Source: Neobacillus cucumis (GTDB lineage: Bacteria > Bacillota > Bacilli > Bacillales > Cytobacillaceae). From it: a stretch of 64,000 nucleotides of DNA. The stretch spans positions 1-64,000 of the forward strand of contig NZ_PGVE01000004.1 in NCBI RefSeq assembly GCF_002860255.1, given 5' to 3'. This document shows, in pieces, positions 21,153-33,605 of the stretch. The notes under the pieces are model-generated. The model had not been told where the DNA came from and made no database searches. It was given only the letters and a program-made list of their open reading frames with translations. Numbering within the stretch: the stretch's first letter is position 1; each line of letters starts with the position of its first letter. A program made the translations under genes and the position numbers.

Positions 21153-21515
21153 ATGACTAAAGAACAAATCATTGAAGCAGTTAAATCTATGACTGTTTTA
21201 GAACTTAACGATCTTGTAAAAGCAATCGAAGAAGAATTCGGCGTAACTGCTGCTGCTCCTGTAGCAATGGTAGGCGGAGCTGGAGCTGCTGCTGTTGAAG
21301 AGCAAACTGAATTTGATGTAATCCTAGCTAGCGCTGGCGATCAAAAAATCAAAGTTATCAAGGTTGTACGTGAAATCACTGGTCTTGGTCTTAAAGAAGC
21401 AAAAGACCTTGTTGATAACACTCCAAAAGCAATTAAAGAAGGCGTTGCTAAAGAAGAAGCTGAAGCAATCAAAGCTAAGCTTGATGAAGTTGGAGCTAAC
21501 GTTGAAGTTAAGTAA
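21153..21515 (+). CDS. rplL: 50S ribosomal protein L7/L12
   Basis: 120-residue stalk protein that recruits translational GTPases. N-terminal dimerisation domain, Ala/Gly-rich hinge ([17 protein letters not shown]) and the conserved C-terminal domain [21 protein letters not shown] strong terminator follows. Confidence 0.97.
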   Translation: MTKEQIIEAVKSMTVLELNDLVKAIEEEFGVTAAAPVAMVGGAGAAAVEEQTEFDVILASAGDQKIKVIKVVREITGLGLKEAKDLVDNTPKAIKEGVAKEEAEAIKAKLDEVGANVEVK

Positions 21516-21524
21516 TTCTACTAT

Positions 21525-21557
21525 AAAAAAGCTCGCTGCATAAGCGGGCTTTTTTTG
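21525..21557 (+). terminator. Intrinsic terminator after rplL
   Basis: AAAAAAGCTCGCT, GCAT loop, AAGCGGGCTTTTTTT. Confidence 0.85.
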
Positions 21558-21610
21558 GCTTAACTTAAAATGTTAGAGAACCCTCGTTATTAAAATCTTA
21601 ACTTAATAAC

Positions 21611-21645
21611 TGATTAGCTCCGCGCCTATGGGCGTTTCCGCTTTT
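21611..21645 (+). repeat. Minimal copy of the intergenic repeat (ends only)
   Basis: TGATTAGCTCCGCGCC and GGGCGTTTCCGCTTTT resemble the two ends of the repeat family seen at 26133-26254, with the centre missing. It sits just upstream of the ybxB ribosome binding site. The match is short, so the assignment is moderate. Confidence 0.5.
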
Positions 21646-21666
21646 AATTCTCCGGAGGTGAGTCTA

Positions 21667-22266
21667 TTGTCCGAACACTACTATTCTCGAACTCAGAAGG
21701 TTGAAAGTGACCCGAAATATTGGGATTATAAATTGCGAAATCATTCCTTTCGCTTTAAGACTGATAACGGTGTGTTTTCAAAAAGAGAAGTAGATTTTGG
21801 CTCACGTTTACTCATAGAGTCTTTTATGATGCCAGACGTTGAAGGACATGTTCTTGATGTAGGCTGTGGTTATGGACCGATTGGTTTATCAATTGCAAAA
21901 GAATTTAGTAACCGCTACGTTCATATGGTAGATGTAAATGAGCGGGCCATCGAGTTAGCGAAAGAAAATGCCTCTATAAATCATATTACGAATGTTGATA
22001 TTTATGTAAGCGACCGCTTATTAAATGTTAAAGGTGATATTTTCGCGGCCATATTAACAAATCCGCCGATTAGAGCAGGTAAACAGATTGTTCATGATAT
22101 TTTTGAACAAAGCTATGAGCATCTTGCACAGAATGGCGAGCTATGGGTCGTTATTCAAAAGAAACAAGGTGCACCGTCTGCGCTTGAAAAATTAAAAACC
22201 CTATTTTCTAATGTCGAGACAGTTGACAAATCCAAAGGTTATTTTATTTTTAAAGCAACAAAATAG
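21667..22266 (+). CDS. ybxB: RsmC-like class I SAM methyltransferase (YbxB)
   Basis: 199-residue methyltransferase, probably acting on rRNA guanine. SAM motif VLDVGCGYGPIG, then catalytic motif NPPIRAG. I chose the TTG at 21667, eight bases after GGAGG, giving the usual SEHYYSRTQKVESDP start; the frame is open to 21628 but that extension runs through the repeat. Conserved position between rplL and rpoB. The RNA target is inferred from the family. Confidence 0.88.
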   Translation: MSEHYYSRTQKVESDPKYWDYKLRNHSFRFKTDNGVFSKREVDFGSRLLIESFMMPDVEGHVLDVGCGYGPIGLSIAKEFSNRYVHMVDVNERAIELAKENASINHITNVDIYVSDRLLNVKGDIFAAILTNPPIRAGKQIVHDIFEQSYEHLAQNGELWVVIQKKQGAPSALEKLKTLFSNVETVDKSKGYFIFKATK

Positions 22267-22295
22267 TTGACTCGAATTTGTCGTTGTGATAGCAT
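22267..22295 (+). promoter_or_regulatory. Possible promoter of rpoB
   Basis: TTGACT overlapping the end of ybxB, 17-bp spacer, TAGCAT. The -10 is weak. Confidence 0.35.
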
Positions 22296-22409
22296 TATAA
22301 AATGCCATCATAATAATTTCCGAATTATTCCTAAAAAAACTTATTTCTAAGTATAAAAACGGCATAAGAAGGAAATGATGACAAAATAATAATCAAAATG
22401 TGAAAATGT

Positions 22410-22440
22410 GGTTTTTGAGTAAAAAACCCTTTTTCTTTTT
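22410..22440 (+). terminator. Terminator or attenuator upstream of rpoB
   Basis: GGTTTTT, GAGT loop, AAAAAACC, then CTTTTTCTTTTT. Placed 80 bases before rpoB, it could attenuate polymerase synthesis or end the ybxB transcript. Confidence 0.6.
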
Positions 22441-22520
22441 GTCTAATTGGTGGAGTCTTTGATTCTGCTATTAGACGTAATAGATTTATTAAAAAACGCT
22501 TGATTTGAGGGGTGAATCAG

Positions 22521-25500
22521 TTGACAGGTCAACTAGTTCAGTATGGACGACACCGCCAACGTAGAAGTTACGCACGAATCAGTGAAGTTTTAGAATTACC
22601 AAATCTCATTGAAATCCAAACCTCATCTTATCAATGGTTTCTAGATGAGGGATTACGTGAAATGTTTCAGGATATTTCACCAATTGAGGACTTTACTGGT
22701 AACCTATCACTGGAATTTATTGATTACAGCCTTGGCGATCCAAAGTATTCTGTTGAAGAATCGAAAGAACGGGACGTTACATATTCTGCTCCATTACGTG
22801 TAAAAGTACGTCTTGTAAACAAAGAAACAGGTGAAGTAAAAGACCAAGATGTATTTATGGGTGATTTTCCTTTAATGACAGAAACAGGTACATTTGTCAT
22901 TAATGGGGCAGAACGCGTTATTGTATCACAGTTAGTGCGTTCACCGAGCGTTTACTTTAGTGGAAAACTTGATAAAAATGGCAAGAAAGGATTTACTGCT
23001 ACAGTAATTCCGAACCGCGGCGCTTGGCTGGAGTATGAAACAGATGCCAAAGATGTCGTATATGTAAGAATAGATCGTACTCGGAAACTGCCCGTTACGG
23101 TTCTTTTGCGTGCATTAGGCTTCGGCTCCGATCAAGAAATCATTGAATTGATTGGAGATAACGAGTACATCCGCAATACCCTGGAGAAGGATAACACAGA
23201 GGGTGTTGACAAAGCACTTTTAGAAATTTATGAGCGTCTTCGCCCAGGCGAACCGCCTACAGTTGATAACGCAAAGAGTTTATTAGTGTCTCGTTTCTTT
23301 GACCCTAAGCGTTATGATTTAGCGAATGTGGGACGTTACAAAATTAATAAAAAGCTTCATATTAAAAATCGCTTATTCAACCAACGGTTAGCAGAAACAC
23401 TTGCTGATTCTGAAACTGGTGAAATCATTGCTGAAAAAGGAACCCTTCTCGATAGAAGAAACCTTGACAGAATTATTCCTGCCCTTGAAAAGGATATCAA
23501 TTTCAGAGGCTATAATCCTGTTGGCGGTGTAGTAGAGGATGAAATCATCCTTCAAGGCATTAAGATTTATGCTCCTGGCGATGAAAATGAAAAAGTTATT
23601 AATGTATTAGGTAATGCATATGTTGCAGAGCCAATTAAAAATATTACACCGGCTGATATCATTGCATCAATTAGCTACTTCTTCAATTTATTACATGGAG
23701 TAGGCGATACAGATGATATCGACCATTTAGGTAACAGACGTCTTCGTTCTGTTGGTGAACTATTGCAGAATCAATTCCGGATTGGATTGTCCCGTATGGA
23801 ACGTGTTGTCCGTGAAAGAATGTCTATCCAAGATACTGCAACCATTACACCACAGCAATTGATCAATATTCGTCCGGTAATTGCCTCAATTAAAGAGTTC
23901 TTCGGAAGCTCGCAATTATCGCAGTTCATGGACCAAACCAATCCGCTTGCAGAATTAACTCACAAGCGACGCCTATCAGCATTAGGACCTGGTGGTTTAA
24001 CACGTGAACGTGCTGGGATGGAAGTACGTGACGTACACTACTCCCACTATGGACGTATGTGTCCAATTGAAACGCCTGAAGGTCCAAACATCGGTTTGAT
24101 CAACTCGCTATCATCATATGCGAAGGTAAATCGTTTTGGTTTTATTGAAACACCATATCGTCGTGTTGACCCAGATACCGGTAAGGTTACAAGCCGAATC
24201 GATTACCTGACTGCGGATGAAGAAGATAACTATGTAGTAGCCCAGGCGAACTCTCGTCTTGGAGATGACGGTGCCTTCCTCGATGAAGAGGTAGTAGCTC
24301 GTTTCCGTGGTGAAAACACGGTTGTAAAACGCGAACGCATCGACTACATGGATGTATCACCGAAACAGGTAGTATCTGCAGCGACAGCGTGTATTCCGTT
24401 CCTTGAAAATGATGACTCTAACCGCGCCTTGATGGGTGCGAACATGCAGCGTCAAGCGGTTCCTTTAATGCAGCCAGAAGCGCCAAGAGTTGGTACTGGT
24501 ATGGAATATGTATCAGGAAAAGACTCCGGTGCCGCTGTTATCTGTAAGGAAGATGGTATTGTTGAGCATGTTGAGGCTCGTGAAGTTTGGGTACGTCAAG
24601 TTAAAGAAGTAGATGGCCAAGAAGTAAAAGGCGATCTTAGAAAATATCGTTTATTGAAATTTATCCGTTCTAACCAGGGTACTTGCTATAACCAACGTCC
24701 AATTGTGGCAGTTGGCAACCGAGTGAAAAAAGGTGAGATTTTAGCAGACGGTCCTTCCATGGAATTAGGAGAGTTAGCGCTTGGGCGTAACGTTCTTGTT
24801 GCCTTCATGACATGGGATGGTTATAACTATGAAGATGCTATCATTATGAGTGAACGTCTTGTTAAAGATGATGTCTATACTTCTATTCATATTGAAGAAT
24901 ATGAATCAGAATCTCGTGATACAAAGCTAGGACCTGAGGAAATTACCCGTGATATACCAAACGTTGGGGAAGATGCTCTTCGTAACTTGGATGAACGCGG
25001 TATTATCCGTACAGGTGCCGAAGTAAAAGATGGCGATCTGCTTGTTGGTAAGGTAACACCAAAGGGTGTAACAGAATTAACAGCTGAAGAACGTCTCCTT
25101 CACGCAATTTTTGGTGAAAAAGCTCGCGAAGTCCGCGATACATCACTAAGAGTTCCGCATGGCGGCGGCGGTATCGTCCATGATGTTAAAGTCTTTAACC
25201 GTGAAGATGGAGATGAACTGCCACCAGGTGTAAACCAGCTTGTTCGTGTTTATATCGTTCAAAAACGTAAGATTCATCAAGGTGATAAAATGGCGGGACG
25301 TCACGGTAACAAAGGGGTTATCTCACGGATTCTTCCGGAAGAAGATATGCCTTATTTACCAGACGGTACACCGGTTGATATCATGTTAAACCCATTAGGG
25401 GTACCATCTCGTATGAATATCGGTCAGGTACTTGAACTCCATCTAGGTATGGCAGCAAGATACCTCAACATTCATGTTGCAACGCCAGTATTTGACGGTG

Positions 25501-26081
25501 CTCGTGAAGAAGATGTTTGGGGTACGATTGAAGAAGCAGGTATGGCTCGCGATGCTAAAACTGTTCTGTATGATGGCCGCTCAGGAGAACCGTTTGATAA
25601 CCGTGTATCAGTCGGAGTCATGTATATGATTAAACTGGCACACATGGTTGACGATAAACTCCATGCGCGTTCTACTGGACCATACTCACTTGTTACACAG
25701 CAGCCATTGGGCGGTAAAGCTCAATTCGGTGGCCAGCGTTTCGGTGAGATGGAGGTTTGGGCACTTGAGGCATACGGTGCAGCCTATACGCTTCAAGAAA
25801 TCCTAACTGTTAAATCAGACGACGTTGTTGGTCGTGTGAAAACATATGAGGCTATTGTAAAGGGTGAAAATGTACCGGAGCCAGGTGTTCCTGAATCATT
25901 CAAAGTATTAATTAAAGAACTTCAAAGCTTAGGTATGGATGTAAAAATTCTTTCTGGTGATGAAGAAGAAATTGAAATGCGCGATATGGAAGATGAAGAT
26001 GACTTACAACAAGTTGACACATTAAACATCGTGCCAGATGCACCAAACTTTGAATCTGAAAAAGTAGGATCAAAAGAGTAA
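22521..26081 (+). CDS. rpoB: RNA polymerase beta subunit
   Basis: 1186-residue catalytic subunit. The rifampicin pocket reads as wild type: Q468, D471, H481, R484 and S486 within [20 protein letters not shown]. Further conserved blocks include [20 protein letters not shown] and [14 protein letters not shown] chose the TTG at 22521, eight bases after GAGGGG, giving the same [20 protein letters not shown] start as in Bacillus subtilis; a GTG at 22512 overlaps the ribosome binding site. The C-terminal tail is acidic. Confidence 0.97.
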   Translation: MTGQLVQYGRHRQRRSYARISEVLELPNLIEIQTSSYQWFLDEGLREMFQDISPIEDFTGNLSLEFIDYSLGDPKYSVEESKERDVTYSAPLRVKVRLVNKETGEVKDQDVFMGDFPLMTETGTFVINGAERVIVSQLVRSPSVYFSGKLDKNGKKGFTATVIPNRGAWLEYETDAKDVVYVRIDRTRKLPVTVLLRALGFGSDQEIIELIGDNEYIRNTLEKDNTEGVDKALLEIYERLRPGEPPTVDNAKSLLVSRFFDPKRYDLANVGRYKINKKLHIKNRLFNQRLAETLADSETGEIIAEKGTLLDRRNLDRIIPALEKDINFRGYNPVGGVVEDEIILQGIKIYAPGDENEKVINVLGNAYVAEPIKNITPADIIASISYFFNLLHGVGDTDDIDHLGNRRLRSVGELLQNQFRIGLSRMERVVRERMSIQDTATITPQQLINIRPVIASIKEFFGSSQLSQFMDQTNPLAELTHKRRLSALGPGGLTRERAGMEVRDVHYSHYGRMCPIETPEGPNIGLINSLSSYAKVNRFGFIETPYRRVDPDTGKVTSRIDYLTADEEDNYVVAQANSRLGDDGAFLDEEVVARFRGENTVVKRERIDYMDVSPKQVVSAATACIPFLENDDSNRALMGANMQRQAVPLMQPEAPRVGTGMEYVSGKDSGAAVICKEDGIVEHVEAREVWVRQVKEVDGQEVKGDLRKYRLLKFIRSNQGTCYNQRPIVAVGNRVKKGEILADGPSMELGELALGRNVLVAFMTWDGYNYEDAIIMSERLVKDDVYTSIHIEEYESESRDTKLGPEEITRDIPNVGEDALRNLDERGIIRTGAEVKDGDLLVGKVTPKGVTELTAEERLLHAIFGEKAREVRDTSLRVPHGGGGIVHDVKVFNREDGDELPPGVNQLVRVYIVQKRKIHQGDKMAGRHGNKGVISRILPEEDMPYLPDGTPVDIMLNPLGVPSRMNIGQVLELHLGMAARYLNIHVATPVFDGAREEDVWGTIEEAGMARDAKTVLYDGRSGEPFDNRVSVGVMYMIKLAHMVDDKLHARSTGPYSLVTQQPLGGKAQFGGQRFGEMEVWALEAYGAAYTLQEILTVKSDDVVGRVKTYEAIVKGENVPEPGVPESFKVLIKELQSLGMDVKILSGDEEEIEMRDMEDEDDLQQVDTLNIVPDAPNFESEKVGSKE

Positions 26082-26088
26082 TTTTTTG

Positions 26089-26254
26089 AGCTGCAGCGCA
26101 CGGGAGTCCGTTCGCTCCGGCTTTGATAAGATTGTCTAGCTGCAGCGCACAGCCCCTCGAGGTCGTAAGCTAAAATCATCCAGAAGGCAAAAAACGCCTT
26201 TCGGCTGATTTCGTCTTACGCTGGTCGGGGCTAAGACGTGCGCTTCCGCTTTTC
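26089..26254 (+). repeat. Intergenic repeat between rpoB and rpoC, copy 2, with a partial end duplication
   Basis: The element begins TGTCTAGCTGCAGCGCAC (26133) and ends GTGCGCTTCCGCTTTTC (26254); the ends pair and an inner hairpin (GGCAAAAAACGCC) is visible. It is the reverse complement of the family at 12732-12880. The end motif AGCTGCAGCGCAC occurs twice, at 26089-26101 and 26138-26150, suggesting a partial second insertion or slippage. The copy lies inside an essential cotranscribed pair, so it must tolerate read-through. Confidence 0.8.
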
Positions 26255-26296
26255 TAATAAGGGTAAAACCTGGATATCGAAAGGGAGGTAGGCCCC

Positions 26297-29200
26297 TTGC
26301 TGGACGTTAATAATTTTGAATATATGAAAATTGGTCTTGCTTCACCGGATAAAATCCGTTCATGGTCATTCGGAGAAGTGAAAAAGCCAGAAACCATTAA
26401 CTATCGTACGTTAAAGCCTGAAAAAGACGGCTTATTCTGTGAGCGAATCTTCGGTCCAACAAAGGACTGGGAATGTCATTGCGGAAAATATAAGCGTGTC
26501 CGATACAAAGGCGTTGTTTGTGATCGCTGTGGTGTTGAAGTAACACGTGCAAAGGTACGTCGTGAACGTATGGGTCACATCGAATTAGCTGCACCTGTCT
26601 CACATATTTGGTATTTCAAAGGTATTCCAAGCCGAATGGGTCTTGTGTTAGATATGTCCCCTCGTGCATTAGAAGAAGTAATTTACTTTGCTTCTTATGT
26701 TGTGACAGAATCAGGTGATACTCCGCTTGATAAAAAACATCTTTTATCTGAAAAAGAATATCGTGCCTATCGTGAAAAGTACGGAAACAAATTCCAAGCT
26801 GCCATGGGGGCAGAAGCGATTAAAAAACTTCTTTCTGATATTGATTTAAATAAAGAAGTAGACATCCTGAAGGAAGAACTTAAGACAGCACAAGGCCAGC
26901 GCCGTACTCGTGCGATTAAGCGCCTTGAAGTGTTGGAAGCTTTCCGTAATTCTGGTAATGAGCCATCTTGGATGATTCTTGATGTGCTACCAGTTATTCC
27001 ACCGGAACTTCGTCCGATGGTTCAATTGGATGGCGGACGCTTTGCTACTTCTGATTTAAATGACCTTTATCGACGTGTTATTAACCGTAATAACCGCTTA
27101 AAGCGTTTATTGGATCTTGGTGCACCAAGCATTATCGTTCAAAACGAAAAGCGTATGCTTCAAGAAGCGGTCGATGCGTTAATTGATAACGGCCGACGCG
27201 GCAGACCTGTTACTGGTCCTGGTAACCGTCCGTTAAAATCTCTTTCTCATATGTTAAAAGGTAAACAAGGCCGTTTCCGTCAAAACTTGCTCGGTAAACG
27301 TGTTGACTATTCTGGCCGTTCCGTTATCGTTGTAGGTCCTAACCTAAAAATGTATCAATGTGGTCTTCCGAAAGAAATGGCACTTGAACTCTTTAAGCCA
27401 TTTGTCATGAAGGAACTAGTTGAAAAAGGTTTAGCACACAACATTAAATCAGCAAAACGTAAAATCGAACGTGTATCACCAGATGTTTGGGATGTGCTCG
27501 AAGATGTAATTAAGGAGCACCCGGTATTACTTAACCGTGCCCCTACACTGCATAGATTAGGTATTCAGGCATTTGAACCAACCCTTGTTGAAGGACGGGC
27601 AATTCGTCTTCATCCACTTGTATGTACAGCATACAATGCGGACTTCGACGGTGACCAAATGGCTGTTCACGTACCTTTATCATCTGAAGCTCAAGCTGAA
27701 GCTCGTCTATTGATGCTTGCTGCTCAAAATATCTTGAACCCTAAAGACGGTAAGCCAGTTGTTACGCCGTCACAGGACATGGTATTAGGTAACTATTACC
27801 TAACATTAGAGCGTGAAGGCACAATTGGAGAAGGAATGGTCTTCAAAGATACAAGCGAAGCCATCCTTGCCTACCAAAACGGGTATGTACATTTCCATAC
27901 ACGTGTTGCTGTTCATGCGGGTTCATTGGGTAATGAAACGTTTACTGAAGAACAAAACAATAAGTTATTAATCACTACGGTTGGTAAGCTTATTTTTAAT
28001 GAAATTCTTCCAAAGTCATTCCCATATATTAACGAACCAACAAGACATAATTTAGAAGTCGAAACACCTGCAAAGTATTTCGTTGAAAAAGGTGAAGACG
28101 TTAAAGCTAGAATTAAAGAAATGCCTTTGATTGATCCGTTTAAAAAGAAAATCCTCGGAAATATCATTGCTGAGGTTTTCAAACGTTTCAAAATCACCGA
28201 AACTTCTAAAATGCTTGATCGCATGAAGGATTTAGGCTTTAAGCATTCAACTAAGGCTGGCTTAACAGTTGGTGTGGCAGATATTGTCGTACTTCCTGAG
28301 AAGTCGCAAATCCTTCATGATGCACAAGATAAAGTAGATAACGTAATGAAACAATTCAGACGCGGTCTTATTACTGAGGATGAGCGTTATGACCGTGTTA
28401 TTGCAATCTGGAGCGCAGCGAAAGACACCATTCAAGGAAAACTGATGAAGTCCTTGAATAAAACGAATCCAATCTTTATGATGAGTGATTCCGGTGCTCG
28501 TGGTAACGCCTCTAACTTTACACAGCTTGCTGGTATGCGTGGACTGATGGCCAACCCGGCTGGACGTATCATTGAATTACCAATTAAATCAAGTTTCCGT
28601 GAAGGATTAACGGTATTAGAGTACTTTATCTCGACTCACGGTGCTCGTAAAGGTCTTGCCGATACAGCCCTTAAAACAGCGGACTCTGGTTACTTAACAC
28701 GTCGTCTAGTTGACGTTGCTCAAGATGTTATTGTTCGTGAAGACGATTGTGGAACCGACCGTGGTTTCTTAATCAGTGCCTTAAAAGATGGTACAGAAAC
28801 CATCGAAGGTTTGGACGAACGTTTAATTGGACGCTATGCTCGTACGCCAATTAGACACCCTGAAACAAATGAAGTGCTCGTTCCTGAAAATGGCCTAATT
28901 ACTGAGGACTTAGCAGAAATTATCGTTGGTGCAGGAATTGAAGAAGTAAAAATTAGATCTGCCTTTACATGTAATACCCGTCATGGTGTATGTAAGAAAT
29001 GTTATGGCCGCAACTTGGCAACAGGTCAAGAGGTTGAAGTTGGTGAAGCGGTTGGTATTATTGCAGCCCAATCGATCGGTGAACCAGGAACACAGTTAAC
29101 AATGCGTACATTCCATACTGGTGGGGTTGCCGGAGACGATATTACTCAAGGTTTACCGCGTATCCAGGAGATTTTTGAAGCGCGTAACCCTAAAGGTCAA

Positions 29201-29896
29201 GCTGTTATTTCTGAAATTGAAGGTGTTGTTGTAGGCATTAATGAAGGCCGTGACCGCCAGCATGAAATTGTGGTTCAAGGTGAGGTTGAATCTCGTACCT
29301 ATAATGCTCCATATACTGCCCGCTTAAAGGTAGCGATCAATGATCGTGTTGAGCGTGGTCAAGAATTAACAGAAGGATCTATTGACCCTAAAGAATTAAT
29401 CAAAGTAAAAGACGTTACTTCCGTACAAGAATACTTATTGCGTGAGGTTCAGAAGGTTTACCGTATGCAAGGGGTAGAAATTGGCGATAAGCACGTTGAG
29501 GTAATGGTCCGTCAAATGCTTCGTAAAATCCGCGTTAGCGATGCAGGGGAAACAGATGTACTTCCAGGTACGCTTCTTGATATTCATCAGTTTACTGATG
29601 CAAACGAGAGAGCATTACTTGAAGGGAAACTGCCTGCAACTGGCCGTCCAGTTTTACTTGGTATTACAAAAGCATCACTTGAAACAGATTCATTCTTGTC
29701 AGCAGCATCATTCCAAGAAACAACAAGAGTTCTTACTGATGCCGCGATCAAAGGAAAACGTGACGAGTTACTCGGCTTGAAAGAAAATGTTATCATCGGT
29801 AAACTAGTTCCTGCTGGTACAGGAATGCAGCGCTACCGTAAAGCAGAGCCAGTACTGCGTGATACGACTTCCGAAGAAACTGTTACAATTGATTAA
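26297..29896 (+). CDS. rpoC: RNA polymerase beta' subunit
   Basis: 1199-residue catalytic subunit. N-terminal zinc site Cys60, Cys62, Cys75, Cys78; catalytic magnesium triad Asp449, Asp451, Asp453 in NADFDGDQ; a second zinc region near residue 900 ([15 protein letters not shown]); trigger loop before [19 protein letters not shown] start at 26297, after AAGGGAGGT. Confidence 0.97.
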   Translation: MLDVNNFEYMKIGLASPDKIRSWSFGEVKKPETINYRTLKPEKDGLFCERIFGPTKDWECHCGKYKRVRYKGVVCDRCGVEVTRAKVRRERMGHIELAAPVSHIWYFKGIPSRMGLVLDMSPRALEEVIYFASYVVTESGDTPLDKKHLLSEKEYRAYREKYGNKFQAAMGAEAIKKLLSDIDLNKEVDILKEELKTAQGQRRTRAIKRLEVLEAFRNSGNEPSWMILDVLPVIPPELRPMVQLDGGRFATSDLNDLYRRVINRNNRLKRLLDLGAPSIIVQNEKRMLQEAVDALIDNGRRGRPVTGPGNRPLKSLSHMLKGKQGRFRQNLLGKRVDYSGRSVIVVGPNLKMYQCGLPKEMALELFKPFVMKELVEKGLAHNIKSAKRKIERVSPDVWDVLEDVIKEHPVLLNRAPTLHRLGIQAFEPTLVEGRAIRLHPLVCTAYNADFDGDQMAVHVPLSSEAQAEARLLMLAAQNILNPKDGKPVVTPSQDMVLGNYYLTLEREGTIGEGMVFKDTSEAILAYQNGYVHFHTRVAVHAGSLGNETFTEEQNNKLLITTVGKLIFNEILPKSFPYINEPTRHNLEVETPAKYFVEKGEDVKARIKEMPLIDPFKKKILGNIIAEVFKRFKITETSKMLDRMKDLGFKHSTKAGLTVGVADIVVLPEKSQILHDAQDKVDNVMKQFRRGLITEDERYDRVIAIWSAAKDTIQGKLMKSLNKTNPIFMMSDSGARGNASNFTQLAGMRGLMANPAGRIIELPIKSSFREGLTVLEYFISTHGARKGLADTALKTADSGYLTRRLVDVAQDVIVREDDCGTDRGFLISALKDGTETIEGLDERLIGRYARTPIRHPETNEVLVPENGLITEDLAEIIVGAGIEEVKIRSAFTCNTRHGVCKKCYGRNLATGQEVEVGEAVGIIAAQSIGEPGTQLTMRTFHTGGVAGDDITQGLPRIQEIFEARNPKGQAVISEIEGVVVGINEGRDRQHEIVVQGEVESRTYNAPYTARLKVAINDRVERGQELTEGSIDPKELIKVKDVTSVQEYLLREVQKVYRMQGVEIGDKHVEVMVRQMLRKIRVSDAGETDVLPGTLLDIHQFTDANERALLEGKLPATGRPVLLGITKASLETDSFLSAASFQETTRVLTDAAIKGKRDELLGLKENVIIGKLVPAGTGMQRYRKAEPVLRDTTSEETVTID

Positions 29897-29904
29897 TTAA
29901 ATTC

Positions 29905-29937
29905 ACGGTACCTGCTTTTGGCAGGTACCGTATTTTA
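29905..29937 (+). terminator. Hairpin after rpoC
   Basis: Perfect 11-bp stem ACGGTACCTGC / GCAGGTACCGT followed by a short T-poor tail (ATTTTA). It may terminate weakly or protect the 3' end. Confidence 0.6.
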
Positions 29938-29985
29938 AGGGAAAACTTACTAAAAGCATGTTTGAATAAAAAATTTAAACATTAG

Positions 29986-30014
29986 TTGACATCTATTTTA
30001 TAAGATGTTACTAT
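29986..30014 (+). promoter_or_regulatory. SigA promoter of the str operon
   Basis: TTGACA, 17-bp spacer, TACTAT, ending 45 bases before ybxF. Confidence 0.75.
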
Positions 30015-30059
30015 ATCAAAGGTGCTCCTATTCAACGGATACTTTGGAGGATATGATTT

Positions 30060-30308
30060 ATGTCTTATGAAAAAGTATTAAAAGCACACAAGATTGTTAT
30101 TGGTACTAAACAAACAGTGAAAGCACTGAAAGAAGGAAATGTTCAAGAACTTCTCGTTGCAAGCGACGCTGAAACAAAATTAACAGCGATTGTCGTTCAA
30201 GAAGCAAACTTGAAACAGATCCCTATCCAATATGTTGACTCGATGAAAAAGCTCGGAAGGTCATGTGGGATAGAAGTTGGCGCGGCAGCTGTTGCTATTA
30301 TCCGTTAA
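30060..30308 (+). CDS. ybxF: L7Ae-family ribosomal protein (YbxF)
   Basis: 82-residue kink-turn RNA-binding protein of the L7Ae/L30e/Gadd45 family, in its usual place before rpsL. Conserved [23 protein letters not shown] and a C-terminal [10 protein letters not shown]. It binds K-turns in vitro in B. subtilis; its physiological target is unclear. Confidence 0.92.
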   Translation: MSYEKVLKAHKIVIGTKQTVKALKEGNVQELLVASDAETKLTAIVVQEANLKQIPIQYVDSMKKLGRSCGIEVGAAAVAIIR

Positions 30309-30392
30309 AAACTGTTTTTGTAGATAGAGGATCTGCAAGAACTTTGTTTTTGCAAAAAAATGAACCACCTGGATGTGTGGGCTTACAAATAA

Positions 30393-30833
<441 letters not shown>

Positions 30834-30874
30834 ATCACATTAAAATAGAAGCTTCATTGAAAGGAGGAAACAAA

Positions 30875-31345
30875 ATGCCACGTAAAGGTCCTGTAGCAAA
30901 AAGAGACGTGTTACCTGATCCGCTTTACAATTCAAAATTAGTTACACGTCTAATCAATAAAATGATGATCGATGGTAAAAGAGGTAAATCTCAAGAAATT
31001 CTTTATTCTGCGTTTGATACAATTCGCGAACGCACTGGCAAAGAGCCGATGGAAACTTTTGATGCAGCTATGAAAAACATCATGCCTGTACTAGAAGTTA
31101 GAGCTCGTCGTGTAGGTGGTGCGAACTACCAAGTACCAGTTGAGGTGCGTCCTGATCGCCGTACAACTTTAGGTCTTCGTTGGTTAGTAAACTATGCGCG
31201 TCTTCGCGGTGAAAAAACGATGGAAGAGCGTTTAGCGAACGAAATCATGGATGCAGCTAACAACACTGGTGCATCTGTAAAGAAACGTGAAGATACACAC
31301 AAAATGGCAGAAGCAAACAAAGCGTTTGCTCACTATCGTTGGTAA
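30875..31345 (+). CDS. rpsG: 30S ribosomal protein S7
   Basis: 156-residue nucleator of the 30S head domain; begins [16 protein letters not shown]. The ATG at 30875 follows AAAGGAGGAAACAAA; an in-frame ATG at 30857 lies before that ribosome binding site and is not used. Confidence 0.97.
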   Translation: MPRKGPVAKRDVLPDPLYNSKLVTRLINKMMIDGKRGKSQEILYSAFDTIRERTGKEPMETFDAAMKNIMPVLEVRARRVGGANYQVPVEVRPDRRTTLGLRWLVNYARLRGEKTMEERLANEIMDAANNTGASVKKREDTHKMAEANKAFAHYRW

Positions 31346-31393
31346 TTTAACCTTCAATATAAAAACTTTCATACTAGGAAGGAGAAAGACCCA

Positions 31394-33475
31394 ATGGCAA
31401 GAGAGTTCTCCTTAGCAAACACCCGTAATATCGGTATCATGGCTCACATCGATGCCGGTAAAACGACTACCACTGAGCGTGTCCTTTATTACACTGGTCG
31501 TATCCATAAGATTGGTGAAACACATGAAGGTGCATCTCAGATGGACTGGATGGAGCAGGAACAAGAACGCGGAATCACAATCACTTCCGCAGCAACAACA
31601 GCACAATGGAAAGGCCACCGTGTTAACATCATTGACACTCCAGGACACGTAGACTTCACAGTAGAAGTTGAACGTTCACTTCGTGTACTTGATGGTGCGG
31701 TTGCTGTACTTGATGCGCAGTCTGGTGTTGAACCTCAAACTGAAACAGTTTGGCGTCAAGCAACAACCTACGGTGTACCACGTGTTGTTTTCGTTAACAA
31801 GATGGATAAAATCGGAGCGGACTTCCTATATTCTGTAGGAACCATTCATGACCGTCTTCAGGCGAATGCACACCCAATTCAACTTCCAATTGGTGCAGAA
31901 GACCAATTCGAAGCAATTATCGACCTTGTGGAAATGAATGCAGTATTCTACAGCAATGACTTAGGTACAGATATTGAAGTACGTGAAATTCCAGAAGAAT
32001 TCCGTGCTCAAGCAGAAGAGTACCATGAGAAATTAGTAGAAGCAGTTGCTGAGTTAGATGAAGAGTTAATGGAAAAATACCTTGGTGGAGAAGAAATCTC
32101 TAAAGAAGAGCTTAAAGCTGCAATTCGTAAAGGTACTGTTAACGTTGAATTCTACCCAGTAATCTGTGGATCAGCATTCAAAAATAAAGGTGTTCAGTTA
32201 ATGTTAGATGCCGTTATTGACTACCTTCCATCTCCACTAGATGTTCCTGCAATCAAAGGACATGCTGTTGATGATGAAGAAGATGTTATTGAACGTCATT
32301 CAAGCGATGAAGAGCCTTTCTCTGCTCTTGCATTTAAAGTTATGACTGACCCTTATGTCGGTAAATTAACATTCTTCCGCGTTTACTCTGGTACTTTAGA
32401 ATCTGGATCATACGTTCAGAACTCAACTAAAGGTAAGCGTGAGCGTATCGGACGTATTCTGCAAATGCACGCGAACAGCCGTCAGGAGATCTCTAAGGTT
32501 TATGCTGGTGACATCGCTGCTGCTGTAGGTTTGAAAGATACAACTACTGGTGATACTCTATGTGATGACAAAAATCCTGTTATCCTTGAGTCAATGCAAT
32601 TCCCAGAGCCTGTAATCCAACTTTCAGTTGAACCTAAGTCAAAAGCTGACCAGGACAAAATGACTACAGCTCTACAAAAACTTCAAGAAGAAGATCCAAC
32701 ATTCCGTGCACACACTGACCAGGAAACTGGACAAGTAATCATCGCTGGTATGGGTGAACTTCACCTAGATATCATCGTTGACCGTATGCGTCGTGAATTT
32801 AAAGTTGAAGCTAACGTTGGTGCACCTCAGGTTGCATACCGCGAAACTTTCCGTGCTTCTGCACAAGTTGAAGGTAAATTCGCACGTCAATCTGGTGGTC
32901 GTGGACAATATGGTCACGTTTGGATTGAGTTCTCACCTAACGAAGAAGGTAAAGGATTTGAATTCGAAAACGGTATCGTCGGTGGTGTAGTTCCTCGTGA
33001 ATACATCCCTGCTGTTCAAGCTGGTCTAGAAGATGCACTTGATCGTGGTGTTCTAGCTGGATTCCCGTTAGTCGATGTTAAAGCTCGTCTATTTGACGGT
33101 TCTTACCATGATGTTGACTCATCTGAGATGGCGTTTAAGATTGCTGCATCAATGGCACTTAAAAATGCTGCTTCTAAGTGTAGCCCGGTTATCCTTGAAC
33201 CTATGATGAGGGTAGAAGTTGTAATACCTGAAGAGTATTTAGGGGATATCATGGGACAAATCACTGCACGTCGCGGCCGCGTTGAAGGTATGGAAGCACG
33301 TGGTAACGCCCAAGTAGTTCGTGCGATGGTTCCACTTTCAGAGATGTTTGGTTATGCAACTGCACTTCGTTCAAGCACTCAAGGTCGTGGAGTATTCTCT
33401 ATGCACTTCGATCACTACGAAGAAGTTCCAAAATCAGTTTCTGAAGAAATAATCAAAAAAAATAAAGGTGAATAA
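31394..33475 (+). CDS. fusA: Elongation factor G
   Basis: 693-residue translocase GTPase. G1 motif [14 protein letters not shown], switch [19 protein letters not shown]. Domain IV includes GGRGQYGHV. No obvious fusidic-acid-resistance change can be judged without alignment. Confidence 0.97.
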   Translation: MAREFSLANTRNIGIMAHIDAGKTTTTERVLYYTGRIHKIGETHEGASQMDWMEQEQERGITITSAATTAQWKGHRVNIIDTPGHVDFTVEVERSLRVLDGAVAVLDAQSGVEPQTETVWRQATTYGVPRVVFVNKMDKIGADFLYSVGTIHDRLQANAHPIQLPIGAEDQFEAIIDLVEMNAVFYSNDLGTDIEVREIPEEFRAQAEEYHEKLVEAVAELDEELMEKYLGGEEISKEELKAAIRKGTVNVEFYPVICGSAFKNKGVQLMLDAVIDYLPSPLDVPAIKGHAVDDEEDVIERHSSDEEPFSALAFKVMTDPYVGKLTFFRVYSGTLESGSYVQNSTKGKRERIGRILQMHANSRQEISKVYAGDIAAAVGLKDTTTGDTLCDDKNPVILESMQFPEPVIQLSVEPKSKADQDKMTTALQKLQEEDPTFRAHTDQETGQVIIAGMGELHLDIIVDRMRREFKVEANVGAPQVAYRETFRASAQVEGKFARQSGGRGQYGHVWIEFSPNEEGKGFEFENGIVGGVVPREYIPAVQAGLEDALDRGVLAGFPLVDVKARLFDGSYHDVDSSEMAFKIAASMALKNAASKCSPVILEPMMRVEVVIPEEYLGDIMGQITARRGRVEGMEARGNAQVVRAMVPLSEMFGYATALRSSTQGRGVFSMHFDHYEEVPKSVSEEIIKKNKGE

Positions 33476-33504
33476 TTGATTTTCACCTTCGTATAAAGTA
33501 TAAC
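33476..33504 (+). promoter_or_regulatory. SigA promoter for tuf
   Basis: TTGATT directly after the fusA stop, 17-bp spacer, TATAAC. It gives tuf its own transcript besides read-through from fusA. Confidence 0.65.
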
Positions 33505-33519
33505 TACTTATGTAAGAAT

Positions 33520-33558
33520 AGAGACTGTGAAATATGGATAACTATATTCGCAGTTTCT
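33520..33558 (+). promoter_or_regulatory. Stable hairpin in the tuf leader
   Basis: AGAGACTGTGAA (33520-33531) pairs over 12 bp with TTCGCAGTTTCT (33547-33558), including two G-U pairs. No T-run follows, so it is not a standard terminator; it may stabilise the tuf mRNA 5' end. Confidence 0.5.
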
Positions 33559-33605
33559 ATCTAATATACTTATAACTTTTATAATCCAAAGGAGGATTTT
33601 CCAAA

